Source of the DNA: Morinoia aosen
Taxonomy: Eukaryota; Arthropoda; Malacostraca; Amphipoda; Talitridae
NCBI GenBank assembly: GCA_030386875.1
Contig: CM059572.1
Coordinates: forward strand, 38,747,732-38,811,731
Direction of reading: 5' to 3'
Length of the DNA: 64,000 nucleotides
The translations under genes and the position numbers were made by a program. The notes under the pieces were generated by a model. It made no database searches. It worked only from the letters and a program-made list of their open reading frames with translations, and had not been told where the DNA came from. Within the stretch, counting starts at the first letter, position 1. Every line of letters begins with the position of its first letter. Positions 12,207-24,870 of this stretch are shown piece by piece.

Positions 12207-14754
12207 TTTGATGGATATTCGTATACGCTGCCTAATTTTCCCAACTGAAGGAAATTTCGGTTTGTGGGTTGTTCCTAATATTCAACCTAATTTTTTGGTT
12301 AATCATTTACTAAATTTTTTGGGAATTTATGGTTTCATTTTTTAGATTTTGTGAAATTGTGAAATGAGTCTCGCGTGCGAGAGTGTTTGCGGACTTGAAC
12401 TGTTGCGGCTTCACGGCTAACGGGTTTTGTAAGTGAACAGACTTTATGTGCATACTTTGGCAAAATATGCTGAATATATTTTGTTTTCTAAAGTAAGAGA
12501 CTTTTCTATCTACATCGGAGCTAAATGAGGCAACACTCGCCTCATCTTATTCGCAGCGAAAGCCATAGACTTGAACTGCGCTGACTGACTACACTGATAG
12601 TTTGGTAAAAGATACCAGCGGAAGTCCTTCACTAGTTCAGCAGCAGACTTTTTCAAAGTAATTAAAAATATAGCAATCAATAAGTACTTCTTTCACGAAA
12701 AGGTGTGAAAATATCGGAGATGCCATCGGTTTACAAAACGGAGATTAGATTATGGAAAAGTTTTACTTTTTCGTATCCTCGAATGTATTAGCTTTACGAT
12801 TGTTCGTGCTTTGTGTGTTTTCCAAGTTTATTGCAAACATCCGTTGGGCTGTGCAACATTTCGATAGTGCCGTTGCAATTTCACATTTTGACGTACAGAA
12901 ATATGGAGACTATTTTTTGTATATGTTTTAAATGCTATTTTATGATAAATAACTCATTCTGCAGTGCGTGTTTGTATCGTACAAAGGTCAAGCATTAGTA
13001 TCAAATTGTTATTTATGTTACGATTTTCGCAGAAATCGAGGGCTTTTGACTCAGACCTTTATACGTACAGAAGTAACTTTCCATTGTGTTATATGTGAAG
13101 TGAACTTGGAAAAAGATCTGGTCGAACATCCCTGTTGCAATTGCAGTGACGCTGTCTAACTTCAGGAAGCGCATTTAGTGTCTCCTGGGCAAGATGAAGC
13201 CGGCCACCTGTAGGCTTGCATTAGCGCCGGCAGACACCATGTCTTTCTCCTGAACGCGCTCCTTTCAAATCGCCCAGCTTTGTGGTCCGTAGAATATTTG
13301 GAAAATGAGGCGAACCTCAATTCTTCTACATGCTGGGGAATTTTCTATGCAATGAAAAAATGCTCAAATCAGTGGCCTTGAAGAACGAATCAAGTCCAGC
13401 CGTTGAACCTGCTGAAAAAATTCTACTTCTACGCAGCATCGGGGATAGACTTGTTCAATAACTAGACCATGGCCTTGGCAGCCCAGAAAACTTGATCTAA
13501 ATATCACTTAAAGATTCCGTTGTTTACTACGTCGTTTAATAATTCTGAAGAAGCCACTGTTTTCTGAAACTGGTGCTGACTGAGTAACTGGATCGGTTGG
13601 ATAATTACCATTGAGTTGCTGAAGCGTTATTAGGCGACCGCAGAATTACCTCACCTTTAACCTTAGAACCGCCCATGTATCTTGGTTTTGAAAAGTAGCG
13701 TGTAAATCTCCGTGCTGCTGTCTACGCGTGATTACATGGTGAACTTTACGCGTGGAGTGCGCTGGTGGTATCAATGTTTTTATCCTATTTATCACGGTTG
13801 CTTCAGTAGTCCCGTCAGAATATGCCCCACAGCGTCCCAGAACTGCGTGTGGGGACGACCAGCCGGCCTTTGCTCTTTGGGTCCGAACTCGGCGACCGGA
13901 GAGTACGCAGTGGGCTTGGTTCATCAGGTTCTATTTTTCTTGTTTCTTTCCTGGAGTGCCTGCCTATTTGCGTATTGTGTGCGCAAACTCTCTGTGCTCC
14001 TGGATTGCTTGATAATTTCTGATTTTTACTTCAAGGAGTCTTCTTATGTCAGTATTCAGTGAGCTTCTAAGACGACAATCCCACTGGTCTGTGTTGTCTC
14101 AAGTTGCTCATAATAGAGAAAGTAGTGCTCGCCATGTGAGTCAGTGTGGGTATAGTTACTCTGCTTTATCTTTCTTTCGTTTTCATTTCATTTATCTTTT
14201 GTAAGATATCCTGCTGTACCCTATGCAACCAACCACTTGCACGAGTGTAAGCGTTTTTATTTTTGCCCTTTTTTCATTTGACTTGACTTCATAAGATGCA
14301 TGTGTTTTTTTGATGGCAATGTAAGGCGAGGAGAAGACGTTTTGCTTGCCCTAGTGATGTCATGCCGCAGGAGATCTTTCCGAGTAAGAAGGAGGTTTTA
14401 CGCTCAAATTTAGTAGTAATTTTCGACTTCTTGATGATACTAAAATTTATTTTATTTTTCGCAAGTCAGGAGCATTATTGACTCCTATTTTTACAATATT
14501 TTACGACCGACAGTTTGTTGGAGCCTGTCACGATGTCATTCATAAACCTAGAGCACCTTATCTCGAAATACGGAAAGTGAGAAGCTTGAATTGCACAGTT
14601 GCAGGAAGTAGTCTTGCATTGCAATATGGCGTGGTTGTAACACGTGAATGTGAATTTTCACACTGTACTCGAGTGCTGTGCAACCTCTACAGTGCAGTGG
14701 AGCGTCAGCGCTAGCAATTATTTCATTGGAAGTTGTTCGGTTAAACGGAGTAGT
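12207..14754. other. Unassigned non-coding DNA
   Basis: No gene is recognised. Overlapping frames of 116, 92, 86 and 66 codons at 13646-14062 on both strands coincide with a GC-richer patch and have no recognisable domain. Confidence 0.55.
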
Positions 14755-14767
14755 TGCCCGGCCTGCA

Positions 14768-15134
14768 CCCCTCAGTGTGATACAGCTTTTGTATCTATGA
14801 GAATGAGCACTTTCTTGGGGAAAATGTGTGAGGGCCTGAACTGAGAGTTAGGTAGGCCTTTTTTTTTGTTGGAATAATTTTTTTTGTTACGTTAAGGACC
14901 ACCATTTTTCGGTTCACTGCTGTCCTGTTTTTCAGCACCTACTACTTTCTTCTTCAACTTTATCTCGTTTGATAAACTTCTTTTTCAACTTGCCGTTTCT
15001 AAGCCCTTTCTGCATTGATTCTCCATTCCGTTATCTCCACACTAAATGGTGCCCACTTCCTTCCTCTCTTCGATACGTTTTTTTTTTGTAGCGGTTAGGG
15101 TGGCTTAAACTAACAAATAATCTAACATATAATC
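14768..15134 (+). mobile_element. SINE-A copy, diverged
   Basis: The head reads CCCCTCAGTGTGATACAG. The hairpin stem GATACA...TGTATC is kept although the bases between its arms differ. The 13-bp target duplication TGCCCGGCCTGCA (14755-14767) and TGCCCGGACTGCA (15135-15147) has one mismatch. The body carries scattered substitutions and a longer T run. Confidence 0.88.
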
Positions 15135-15147
15135 TGCCCGGACTGCA

Positions 15148-15314
15148 TGCGTAAATTTTATTGAAATTGAAATTTTAAAGATGTTAGATTCTAAGCAATT
15201 CAAGAACTTGTAGCGTCGACTTTGAGGAGTCATATAGCTTGCAAATTCAGGTGAATCGATTTTAAGAATTCACTCGTTTCTATTTGCGGTAAAATGTGCA
15301 CCTTAGAGCCTTAT
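15148..15314. other. Spacer between two SINE-A copies
   Basis: Short unique sequence with nothing recognised. Confidence 0.6.
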
Positions 15315-15328
15315 TTTCGTCGAGTTCA

Positions 15329-15696
15329 CCCCTCAGGCGGATACAACTATTGTATCTATGGGAATTAGCGCTCCCAGGGTAAAAATGTGTGGGCCCGAGC
15401 TGAGAGTTAGGTAGGCCTTCTTTTTGTTGAAATAAAATGTTTTTTTTTTATGTTAGTGACCAACTTTTTTCGGTTCACTACTGTCCTGTTTTTCAGCACC
15501 TCTGACTTTCTTCTTCAACTTTTATCTTATTTCATGAACTTCTTTCCCATCTTACTGTTTCTATGCCCTTGCTGCATAAATTCCTCATTTTCTTATCTCC
15601 ATACTAAATGGTGCCTTCCTCCTACCTCTCTTCGATACGCTCTATTTTTGCAGCGGTTAGGGAGGCTTAAACTAACTTATAATCTATAATCTAATC
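15329..15696 (+). mobile_element. SINE-A copy, CAGGCGG subtype
   Basis: The 14-bp target duplication TTTCGTCGAGTTCA is identical at 15315-15328 and 15697-15710. The head shares the CAGGCGG variant with the 11831 copy. The tail TTATAATCTATAATCTAATC shows slippage of the repeat. Confidence 0.92.
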
Positions 15697-15710
15697 TTTC
15701 GTCGAGTTCA

Positions 15711-18700
15711 TATAATACAGAGCGTGATGAATGTTCTAGTAAATTCTCATATCATATTGCATAGTTATTACTTTTGTTAATTGAAATAGATTTTCTAGAA
15801 CCGCGAACTTCGTTGTAGAAAACAGAGCTTCAACGTACGTACTGTACTCTCCGATCAGTATGCGGCCCTCTGCCGCTGCCGGCTTGTCATGCGTTGCCGA
15901 GCTGTGCGTCGTGTTTGGGACGGCACTCACTGACGTGAAATGCGGTTACTTGCATGTTTGGTGGCGTAATGCAAGTAATATGGGAGTGCGCTTTAATACT
16001 AGACTATTTTTAGACCGCAGGATTTGACCTGTCTGCTGGGGAATCCGGGTTAGGCTGATTATTTAATTTCTGTGGTCAAGTTCGGGAGTAGCTTGGGAAT
16101 ATCGGTTATTTGATATTCTCGAGCTTGAGGGCTCCAAACTTCTCTGGAAAAATATAATAAAAGCTATCGTTTACCTGATTTGCTGAACATCTACTGGATA
16201 TTTCAGAGTGTGTCCGCCATCGAAATTCCAATTTTGTAAACGTTGATTTCTTATGTCATATTTCTTATCATCGTTAACTTTTCTTTTTGCTTTGGCACCA
16301 TTTTTCTTAACTTCAACCCTGGACGTTACGAGGATGGTGCTGAGATGCTCGTGGATGAGTTCTGGTGACAAGAGGATGGACGTGCTTGTCCTACATTTGG
16401 AGACGTACTCCTCGTGTTGTTACCGCGGCTGCATGCGCGCGTCGCAGCTGCAGAGGTCGCGCTGAAGGTTGCCGGCTGCACCAGATCGCGGTCGGCACAG
16501 TCCCCTCCGTCCCCCTGACCGTCTCGCCACAACCGGTCGTCCTGCGCCCTCTGTCATCCCTGCGCTGCCCGGCCTCCGCGCCGGCCCTCAAGTTATGCAA
16601 CGATCCGATAAGTTGACGCGAGCGTGAACTCTACATCTGGATACGGATCCCCAGCGTTATATGCGTCTTCATAACATCGTCGTGATCTCCAATTTTTGAG
16701 TCATCTTCGTGATGCAGTGAAGTGGCGTTATGTACGCTAGTCTCCGTTGCAGCATCTTGTGCGGTGGGCCGGCGTGCTTGTAGTCAGTCCATCGCCTGTT
16801 TGAATGTCTGCGGTTTGTGTTCTGTTTTTCTTCTATTCTTCTTCTTTCAGTCGCGTTCAGTGACACTGCAGAAATGCCCCTGTCGCAATATGGTCGTGAA
16901 ATCTCGTATGTTTTAGCGCGTGAATAACTATTGTGAAGCTTGAATGAAATATCTGATTTTGAACGCTTGAAATTGAAGGAAAAAATTATTCATTTGGATA
17001 GGAATAATTTTATAGCTGGGTCAGCATTTTCACTATATGGAATAAAATGTTAGGTTCCATGGTGTTCAGTGAATAGCTATCATTGAGAGTATTGGCGTTG
17101 TGGAGTCCTGAATTGACATTAACTTGCGATGCTATCAATTGAGGATCTCTGTCAACCTGGATCTTTGCTGCAGTCACCTGTAAGGCTTGCAGTGCCGCTG
17201 CTCTGGAGGCACTTGAGAGGCCGTGTGTGTACCTGCCCCTTCAAAAACTTCTATTTTCTTGCTCGTTTAGCGCTCAGTTTTGAGGACGAGGTGCCTAACA
17301 GAACATAGTTTACATCTCAGATTTGTACCCTGTTGGATTCCTTGATGTGCACTGCCGAGTTCCTCCCTCATTCTCATGCCGGTGACAACCTGATGCCGTG
17401 CCAGCCTAATAACGGTGGTTGCGTTTTTGATGATATAAAGATAAAATACGGACGATGAAGGTTTATATACTGCTGGAGTTACGCGAGTGCGTCATCTTAG
17501 GCGAACTTAAACTTACAGGAAAAAATTTCCGTTTTTCACTGTGACAATACTTGTGTTACAAAAAACTGGGACTAATTTAAATCCGTGTAAGGTGAGGTTG
17601 TCATGAGATGAGATGACGCTGTGTAGCTTGAGGCACGACTGCAGTCGCGCTCGAAATTGTCATTCTCTTAGTAAGCGTTGTCTTGATAGTTATCTACTAG
17701 CGTTCGCTTGGGAACTCGTTCTCTTGTGCGAGCGCTCTTTGAGCATGCGTTCTCTTAAGTATTCTCGTGAACGTGCTTTAATAACTGGTCTTCTCTTGAA
17801 CGTGCTTTTATAACAGGTATTCTTGAGCAGACGTTCACTTGATCAGGCGTTGACTTGAACCGTCATTCTTGCCAGCCTTCCCGAGCGCTATGAAATGCTC
17901 TGCACTAGGCGTTATCGCAACTACGACGTCAGAATATTCCAATACTTTCCACCAGCCATCGGTGTTCGCGTACAAAATTTTCCCTCTCGCTGGGCAATTA
18001 CTGGAGATTTATTGTCGCTCTACCACGCCTGCACAGCGCCGACTGCCGCATCTGCTTCCGCCTTTCGTTGCCGGGCAAAGGAGGCCTCATCAATACAGCG
18101 GTGTCGTGTCGAGTTTTGATGGAGCAAGGTTTTGAAAACCATACAGCCTCGCATCTAAAATTAGTGGGGCGTTGAATGCTCATTTTCAGGCCTTTAGTGT
18201 TGAAATTGTCTTGATTCGGAGTTTTTGCTAAAAGTATTCGTTAAGATGGCAGCTATCGGGATTTTTCCGGTGGTTCGTCAAAGCTTTGCTACTTATTATT
18301 CAATGTGCTTTTACTCGTTTTGCGTGGATTTTGTGTCTTCAATATTTATGTGGCTTTCATAATTCATAAAATATTTATTGTGGATTTCGCTCCACATATC
18401 GTGTGAGGTAGTCAGAGGTACACTTAGATCCTTTTAGTTTTTTATTCTTTATACATACCAGTGCTTGTCGTTTCAGTTATTATTCTGTAAATACGTTTAC
18501 TATTTCTGAAGGGCGTGGTGCATGCAATGTTTAGTTTCAATATTCTATTGGACTGGACCTTTCTTATGTACAAATCAGAGAGCCCGGCAAATTCTTTCGT
18601 TTCAATAATTATTGTAACTTGTAATTTTTTTCTAAAACGTTTTTACGTGGTAAATTTTTTCTTCGCAATTCTATGTCGTTCATGATTGAGGAGCATTTTT

Positions 18701-19545
18701 TTAAAACTATTTTTGCGTAGTTTCGGGTCCTGAAGACAGTGTTCCGTTCTTTGAAAATGCGTACACATCTTTTACAGAATGTCTCTTTTGCGCTTCGTTT
18801 TATTTACTTCGGTTGTTTTGAAAATGAGTGCATCAAGATTCATGCTCCGCGTTTTGCACGACGATCTAGAATGACGCTTCTCGCTCCACATACGACTGCG
18901 TCGGCACACGCAGGGTCGCGTTCGATTTCATCCGTTGGAATTTGATTGTGAAGGGAATTGCAGGATTGCATGGCGCTGTAGCACCGCGAGCGACCGTGTT
19001 GCTGCGTCGCAGCGACAGAATACATTAACTGGTCCACTAGGCCTGCTGATTTGGTCCCTGTAATGTATTCTGTCAAGACTTGATATTCAAAGCTCCGCTG
19101 CTTTGTGCGTTTCGGGCTCGGCTATCGTCTGATAGTGGACCTCCGAGCGTGTGGGCCTGCGTCCCTGGGGAGCCTAGACTTAATTAATGAGTCGTCCTTA
19201 GAATATCGCACACATGCTTGTCGGCTTGTTGAGAGTGTCTGGCGTAACTTATTCTCTCTTGTCATGCGAAAATTGACTTTTTCTCTTGTAAAGTTTGCAC
19301 GAGACTTTTCTCTCAAGTCAGACGTTAAATTCAGGAGAGTTCTTTTTGAATCTTTGTACAAGAAGAGGGAAGACTGAAGGCTGTCAATATTTGCTTCCCT
19401 GGCAAGTTTATTGTGGTGGGAAATATGTTCTATTAAATTAAAAAAATGATTAGGTATCTTTAGTTAAAATAGTTTAATATTTTGGGAAATGTATATTTCT
19501 CTTTTCCTCTGTGCTCGAGGCGCTTTACATTTGACTAAGAAATTT
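15711..19545. other. Unassigned DNA with a GC-rich patch
   Basis: The patch at about 16360-16620 is strongly GC- and CpG-rich and gives four overlapping frames on both strands (66-83 codons). None has a domain I recognise. A degenerate 29-bp tandem lies near 17.8 kb. Frames at 17869-18135 and 19105-19377 resemble nothing known. Confidence 0.5.
17764..17821. repeat. Two-unit 29-bp tandem repeat with decayed flanking units
   Basis: Units starting CTCGTGAACGTGCTTTAATA (17764) and CTCTTGAACGTGCTTTTATA (17793) are adjacent. Similar TTGA-plus-CGTTC motifs upstream from about 17705 and downstream to about 17865 suggest a longer decayed array. Confidence 0.7.
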
Positions 19546-19562
19546 TCAATGTACCTTTGTTT

Positions 19563-19916
19563 CTCCTCAGTGGGATACCACTATTGTATCTATGGAAATG
19601 AGCATTCCTGGAAGGTATAAGCAAAGTCCTAAGCTAAAGGATAGAAAGATAGGCCTTTCTTTTCTTAAAATAAAATAAATTTTTTGTTTTGTTACGAACC
19701 ATGTTTTTCGTTTTACTGTTGTCCGATTTTTAGCACCTACCACTTTCTTCTTCAACTTTTATCTTGTTTCATGAACTTATATCTGAACTTACTGTTTCTA
19801 TGCACTTTATGCATAGATTCTGCGCTCCCTTGAGTCCATAATAAATGGTTCCTTCCCCTGTTCGGAACGCATTTTGTGGTTAGAGAGGCTTAAACTGCCA
19901 TATAATTTAATTTTAT
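19563..19916 (+). mobile_element. SINE-A copy, diverged
   Basis: The head reads CTCCTCAGTGGGATACC and keeps GTATCTATGG. The body is shortened around the usual GGGCCCGAGCTGAG. The tail is TATAATTTAATTTTA. Flanking TTTCAATGTACCTTTGTTT and TTTCAATCTTACCGTTTCT look related, and may be a worn target duplication. The right flank (about 19918-19955) itself resembles the SINE-A middle section, so this copy may have landed in an older fragment. Confidence 0.75.
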
Positions 19917-20365
19917 TTCAATCTTACCGTTTCTGTGCGCAAGATGTGAGAACATACTTTTTTTAAAAGATCTTTTATGTTTCCACTTTAATTTTCCCTC
20001 AGGAGAAGGGTAAATTTTAAGTACAGTACTTATGGTTGTAATCGACGCTCAAAGAGTATTTTCGTTTTACACGAGTTAATAGCTCCAACGCTAAATACTG
20101 ACGTTGTGAGCTTTCGCGGTCACGCCATAACATTAAACTCGGAAGAACAGCTACTTCTGCTTGTTCTGTTGCGACTTTTTCCTCGCATTTCAGTGATTGT
20201 TCTTCTTGGAAACCGCTGAAGTTGTCTCGAATTCTCGGAGGAATGCATAGCCCAAAGCTACGTGCAGCCCGAGCATTTGAGGAATTTGTGTAGTGCCTAC
20301 GGCGCTGTGTAATTGGCAGACAAGCGTTCCGATGCTGCAGCGGCCGGAGTGCGCCGAGCTTCGAG

Positions 20366-20634
20366 CACGGTAAAGGAAACAAGGTAGGGTCATTTCTATG
20401 GGGAAAATACAACTCCTCTTGTTCGGCTGGCCAATGAAACGGCTTTATTTCAAACAAACTTTATGACGTCACTATTGCGACTCGTCGTTAGGCCAATAGT
20501 TGTGCCAGATTTAGGGCCAGAAGTGTTGCCAGATGCAAAATGAGTGCTGCTATTGGTTCGTTGTCATGACGTCAGCATTGCCACACGGTCGACGAAAAAG
20601 ACTGGTGTGACCCTACCTTGTTTCTCCTACCGTG
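20366..20634. mobile_element. 269-bp MITE with terminal inverted repeats
   Basis: The left end CACGGTAAAGGAAACAAGGT continues AGGGTCA. The right end is its inverse, TGACCCTACCTTGTTTCTCC then TACCGTG, giving arms of about 27 bp with one or two gaps. Flanks GCTTCGAG (20358-20365) and GCATCGAG (20635-20642) match at 7 of 8 positions, so the target duplication is 8 bp. That length fits hAT or P superfamilies; the terminal bases do not decide between them. There is no transposase inside. Confidence 0.75.
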
Positions 20635-20642
20635 GCATCGAG

Positions 20643-22440
20643 TGCACGTCGCGGCACTGCACTCGAACTGTCTCTGAAGGACCGCTCAAGTGAGCCTCGA
20701 CGCATTTCTGAAGCCTCATCATGACCCGATAGATGGTGGGCCGAGTAATGTTAGGTCACCTCGTTATTTTTGCGACATTTTGTACACGTCAGAGATGGAG
20801 AGCGTCGCCTAACGTCTTTCGGTCGTAAATGACGAGCCGCTTGTACTACACAGTCGTCTGTCATGTTGAACGACTTGTGGCAATTGAGAAGATAAACATG
20901 AGCTTAATTACATGCCACTCGTGAGCGAAAGGGCCAATTTCGCGTCAATTATGCGCTCTACTTGAAAATGAAAGTTAGCAATAAAATACCGGGAACTTAT
21001 TTGGACATTTTTGCTTGCCGCCAGCAAATACCCCGCTAAGTTAATGATTCGCTGAGTAATTTGTGTGAGTTGTATTAGCAGGTTTCCAAGTTTGTCAGCG
21101 AGTTCATTGGAATTGAGATTCGGGTCTTGATGTTGATATAGCGTTGTTTCCTTCACTCTGCCGGTAGTGAACTGACAGGGAACGGTTCCAGTTCTTTTAT
21201 TTATATGAATTGCCTGATATCTATTTTATAGCTTATTAGTTTGTCTTAGAAGCCTTACAAGTTCATGGTTTGCAACGTCCTGCAACTCAGTTTTTATGAG
21301 AGAAATTATGGCTCGAACTTTGTATGAATGTAATTATTGCTTTGAGCTTAGGTAGAAAAATATCATTTTTGTAGCATTCTGCTGGTACCTGCATCTAATC
21401 GAACCGAAATCTAATCTAATTATCGCTTACGAATTGTTAAGTTTGGCTTGGAAAATTAGCTAAGTAGCAGTTACATAATTTCGATCGCTGATTGCAGTGA
21501 TACATGTACTTCGTTATGTTTACCGGTACTTTACGGCGTAAGACACTAGCTCAGACTGGGTAAAGCTTGGATTTAATTAGCAGCTGCGGTACTGGAGAAA
21601 TGTCAGAATCACACGCTTGAACACCTGAGTTAGGCAAGACGTGTGAATTCGGACTGTTCAGAGTATGGAGTCGTTACCCATAAATAGCAGCGCTTGGTGT
21701 GGCTTTGATATCCCAATTAAATAAATAACTGTTACAGCAAGAATGTAACACGTTCTGAGTGGAATGGAAGTAGTGAAATCTAATAGTAGTGAAATGAGAA
21801 TTTATTAGGAGGAAACTTAAATGAAGGTGGATTGAAAAAATAGTTGCGTAAAAATATACGTGCATGAATTTCGAATACTGTTAAATGTTGGGTTGAAAAT
21901 GATGGAGGGTTCGTGAATGTCAATGAATGACCGTGGCGAGGGTTAAAATTTGTGATTTTAAGCACGTGAGGAAGAGAGGAGCTGCTGCTGTGTGGTGTAG
22001 CTCGAGTGACTCAGAGGCTGGTAGCTGTAAGGGCCCTACTGCTCCTCCTCAAGTGTCTAGACTGGTCTTATGCGTGTGGATCTTCGCATTAGTGTAGCCT
22101 GTGGATAAGGCTAAACATGACAACACTCATGTAGATCGAACATGAGTATCTACCCTCTAATGTAAATAAAAAATTTTGTGACGAAATATTATGGTTGAAA
22201 TATTTTTATCATTTAGATATTATGTTATATTGTGTGACGTTCAAATATAATGTTTGAAATATTAAGTATTGTGATGGACCCTGGCGCTTGTGCGGACACG
22301 TGAAGGGTTGGTGTAGTGCAGGGCTCGATCCTTTGTAATACAAGAGCGATATTTCCCTCGCAGTCAGGTCGCGAGATTAAGTAAACGTTGCGTGGGGCTA
22401 ATATGCTAACACAGCAGCGAGGGCATGGAGGAGCTCTTCA
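20643..22440. other. Unassigned non-coding DNA
   Basis: No gene is recognised. On the minus strand, about 20650-20830 can be read in broken frames with a faint helix-turn-helix look, judged too weak to call. AT-rich DNA follows to 22.3 kb. Confidence 0.5.
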
Positions 22441-22454
22441 TGCTGAAGTTATTT

Positions 22455-22817
22455 GTCCTCAGAGGCGTACAAGTATTGTATCTTTTGGAATTGCATCACT
22501 CGGGAGCAAGATGTGAGGTCCTGAGCTGTAGGGAGGCCTTCTTTTTGTTGAAATGAAATAGTATTTATTTTGTTGCAGGTCATATTATTTTAGTTCGCTA
22601 CTGTCATTTTTTTCGGTTTCTATTTCTTTCATTTTTAAATTTTATCTTCTTTCATATGTTTGTTCTATCTCGCTGTTTTTATGCTCAAGGTGAGGACTCA
22701 CTTTGTGCGTAGAGTCCTCGTTCCTTGTAATGTTATACTGAATGGTTCCTTCCTTTTTATGTTTAGGGATCACATTTGTTGTGGTTAGGTTGGCTGATAC
22801 TAGTTTATGATCTCATC
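22455..22817 (+). mobile_element. SINE-A copy, strongly diverged
   Basis: Recognisable blocks are GTATTGTATCT, GATGTGAGGTCCTGAGCTG, GGCCTTCTTTTTGTTGAAAT and GGTTCCTTCC. Flanks TGCTGAAGTTATTT (22441-22454) and TTCTAAAGTTAATT (22818-22831) match at 11 of 14 positions, consistent with an old target duplication. The GTGAGGACTCACTTTGTGC variant links it to the longer subtype. Confidence 0.78.
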
Positions 22818-22831
22818 TTCTAAAGTTAATT

Positions 22832-24870
22832 TACATCGTCTAAAAATTGTTTCTCTTACTTAAGATGCCATTACTGCTCTGTTAAATATGTACTTATTAT
22901 CATCAGTGAGTGGTTTTAGTCTGTGGTGACAGAGCGCGTAGATATACTCGCATGCTAAGAAGCACTCGACGTCTTCTTGCTGACCTGATGGGTTATTCAT
23001 GAGGCTTACGGACTGAAAGAAGATTGCCTTTGCTTTTCTGGGAATATTTGAGGAGCTTAGACGAAGACAAGAATCCGGCCGTATTTATCACCATTAATGT
23101 TCCGTAACTTGTCACGTGATGGGAAAAGGAGAGAAGGTTCACACGGACAGATATTTAGGACGGATATTTAGCACTTGGAGCGATTGTGGGCCACTTGTAC
23201 GGATCTGTCGAGGCACGAAGAGTCCTGATAATTTAGAGGTCTTATCTTGTGGAGTTTCCTGTGCGTTTGGTGCTGTGCTTGTTCACGAACGTCGCTGATG
23301 TCTTTCTGGCAAAAGAGCGCTGCATTCTCACGCCGCTTCATAAGTGCCTTGAAAGTTTTGTGGGGGCAAAGATCTTGGGGTGAAATAACGGGCTCGCACT
23401 GCTTGATGTTTTATTTTAAATTGGAAATAAATGCCTTGGAAACAATACGCTTTAAAACGTGTGAGAATATTACAACATTTAGGGACGGGTTGGTTGTGGA
23501 CTAGCGAAATGGAACTGAAGTTTGAGATTGACGATTTGATGAGTGCTTATGTCGATCATTGTAGGTTTGGATGTGGTGGAAGAAATAAAGTTATCCTAAA
23601 CTATATGATAAAAATTCAAAAAATGGGATTTTATCGTGAATATTAGTCCAATCTGAGAACGTTCTAATAATGTTGTCTTCTAATGTAAAGTAATGTTAAC
23701 GAGATTTCTAATCGAGCTTTACGACGACTACGACTGCTTCTGTGTTGAGTGTAAACGAAGGCACTACGACGTCCATGTCGCGTGACTGAACTTGTCAGCA
23801 TGGCATGGTCGCATTCTGTTCAATCTAAGGGGATAAAGGGAAGGAGTCCTATTTTCCGTCACGTTGCGTTGCCAACGTGGTCATGAAGAATTTTGGATGC
23901 CCTCGTTGCCTGTTACTCACTTGTAGCCCACTATTAAAAATAACGTGTACTTTAATTACAAATTTTCTGCTGGGAGCGCGAAATGTGTGGGAGTAAGTTG
24001 CAGTATTCTGAAAGATTACTACAAAAGTCACAGGAAGGAAGCATCCGGTCTTTCTAATCGCTCTCTCCCCTTAGATATGCTTTCCTTGACTTTTTCAGCA
24101 GTTTCAAACCAACAAAAAAAAAACAGAATAAATGTGTAACCAGAAAATTCAAATCAGTGAACTGAGAAGCTTGAAATGCAGGCAGAAACACACGAGAAAA
24201 CTTGAGACCATTTGCAGTCCTGATGAGTTCTTCAAGCTTCGGGTCATGTGAAACTCTCAGCCCCAAACATGACATTTTTTGTGAGGCTTCGCATTTTTTA
24301 CTGCATTCAATTCGTTTTGCTCAAGTAAACCCACTCTCCTGAGGGGCGACACATTCGTGTTTTTACTTCGTTCGCTCTTGGCTCAAAGCTTTTGGCCGTA
24401 GACGTATGGTCGATCAGTCGACTCGAGGGCGGAAGCCGGATAATTGATCAAATTTGGACCATTGGATTAACTTTGAATTACTTGTTTAGCTATATCATTA
24501 TTGTGATGTTCGAACGTTAATAGCCAAATACAGCATGTGCTACTCTAGCAGCAGAGTCAATTAGGCAAGCGGAGAAACATGAGCAGGTGAAGTAGGTGAA
24601 CAATAATATCGCTCCCTGCAATGGACAGTTTCGCCGCCATTCGCGCGCTGTTACGAGCGTCTGAAGCGCACTGCAGAGCACAACGTCCACGGAAGGCGGC
24701 ACGGACCGCAGGCCTCGCACACCAACACGGCGCAGGCTGTGCGTAACGACGCCTGTTTGAGTGGCGCTCCTCAAATGTCAAGTTGCCTGTTAGGCGCTGG
24801 TGCCATGCGTCTTTGTCGGCGTTGTGGCGTTACGCAAGCCTGCAGTCCCTCTGCACTCTGTTGCTCTCGT
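22832..24870. other. Unassigned non-coding DNA
   Basis: No gene or repeat is recognised. Short frames on both strands at 23116-23646 and 24517-24781 lack domains. Confidence 0.55.

Noticed and set aside
16326-16616. CpG-rich patch as a promoter or first exon
   Set aside because: Frames are open on both strands and no start, splice or promoter motif stands out. Base composition alone is not enough.
20017-20457. 146-codon minus-strand frame
   Set aside because: It runs into the left end of the 20366 MITE, is overlapped by another minus frame and has no recognisable domain.
20650-20880. Faint helix-turn-helix transposase look on the minus strand (TRPTIYRVMMRLQ)
   Set aside because: The frame is broken by two stops within 20 codons and no second domain or DDE motif follows. 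Pattern too short to support a call.
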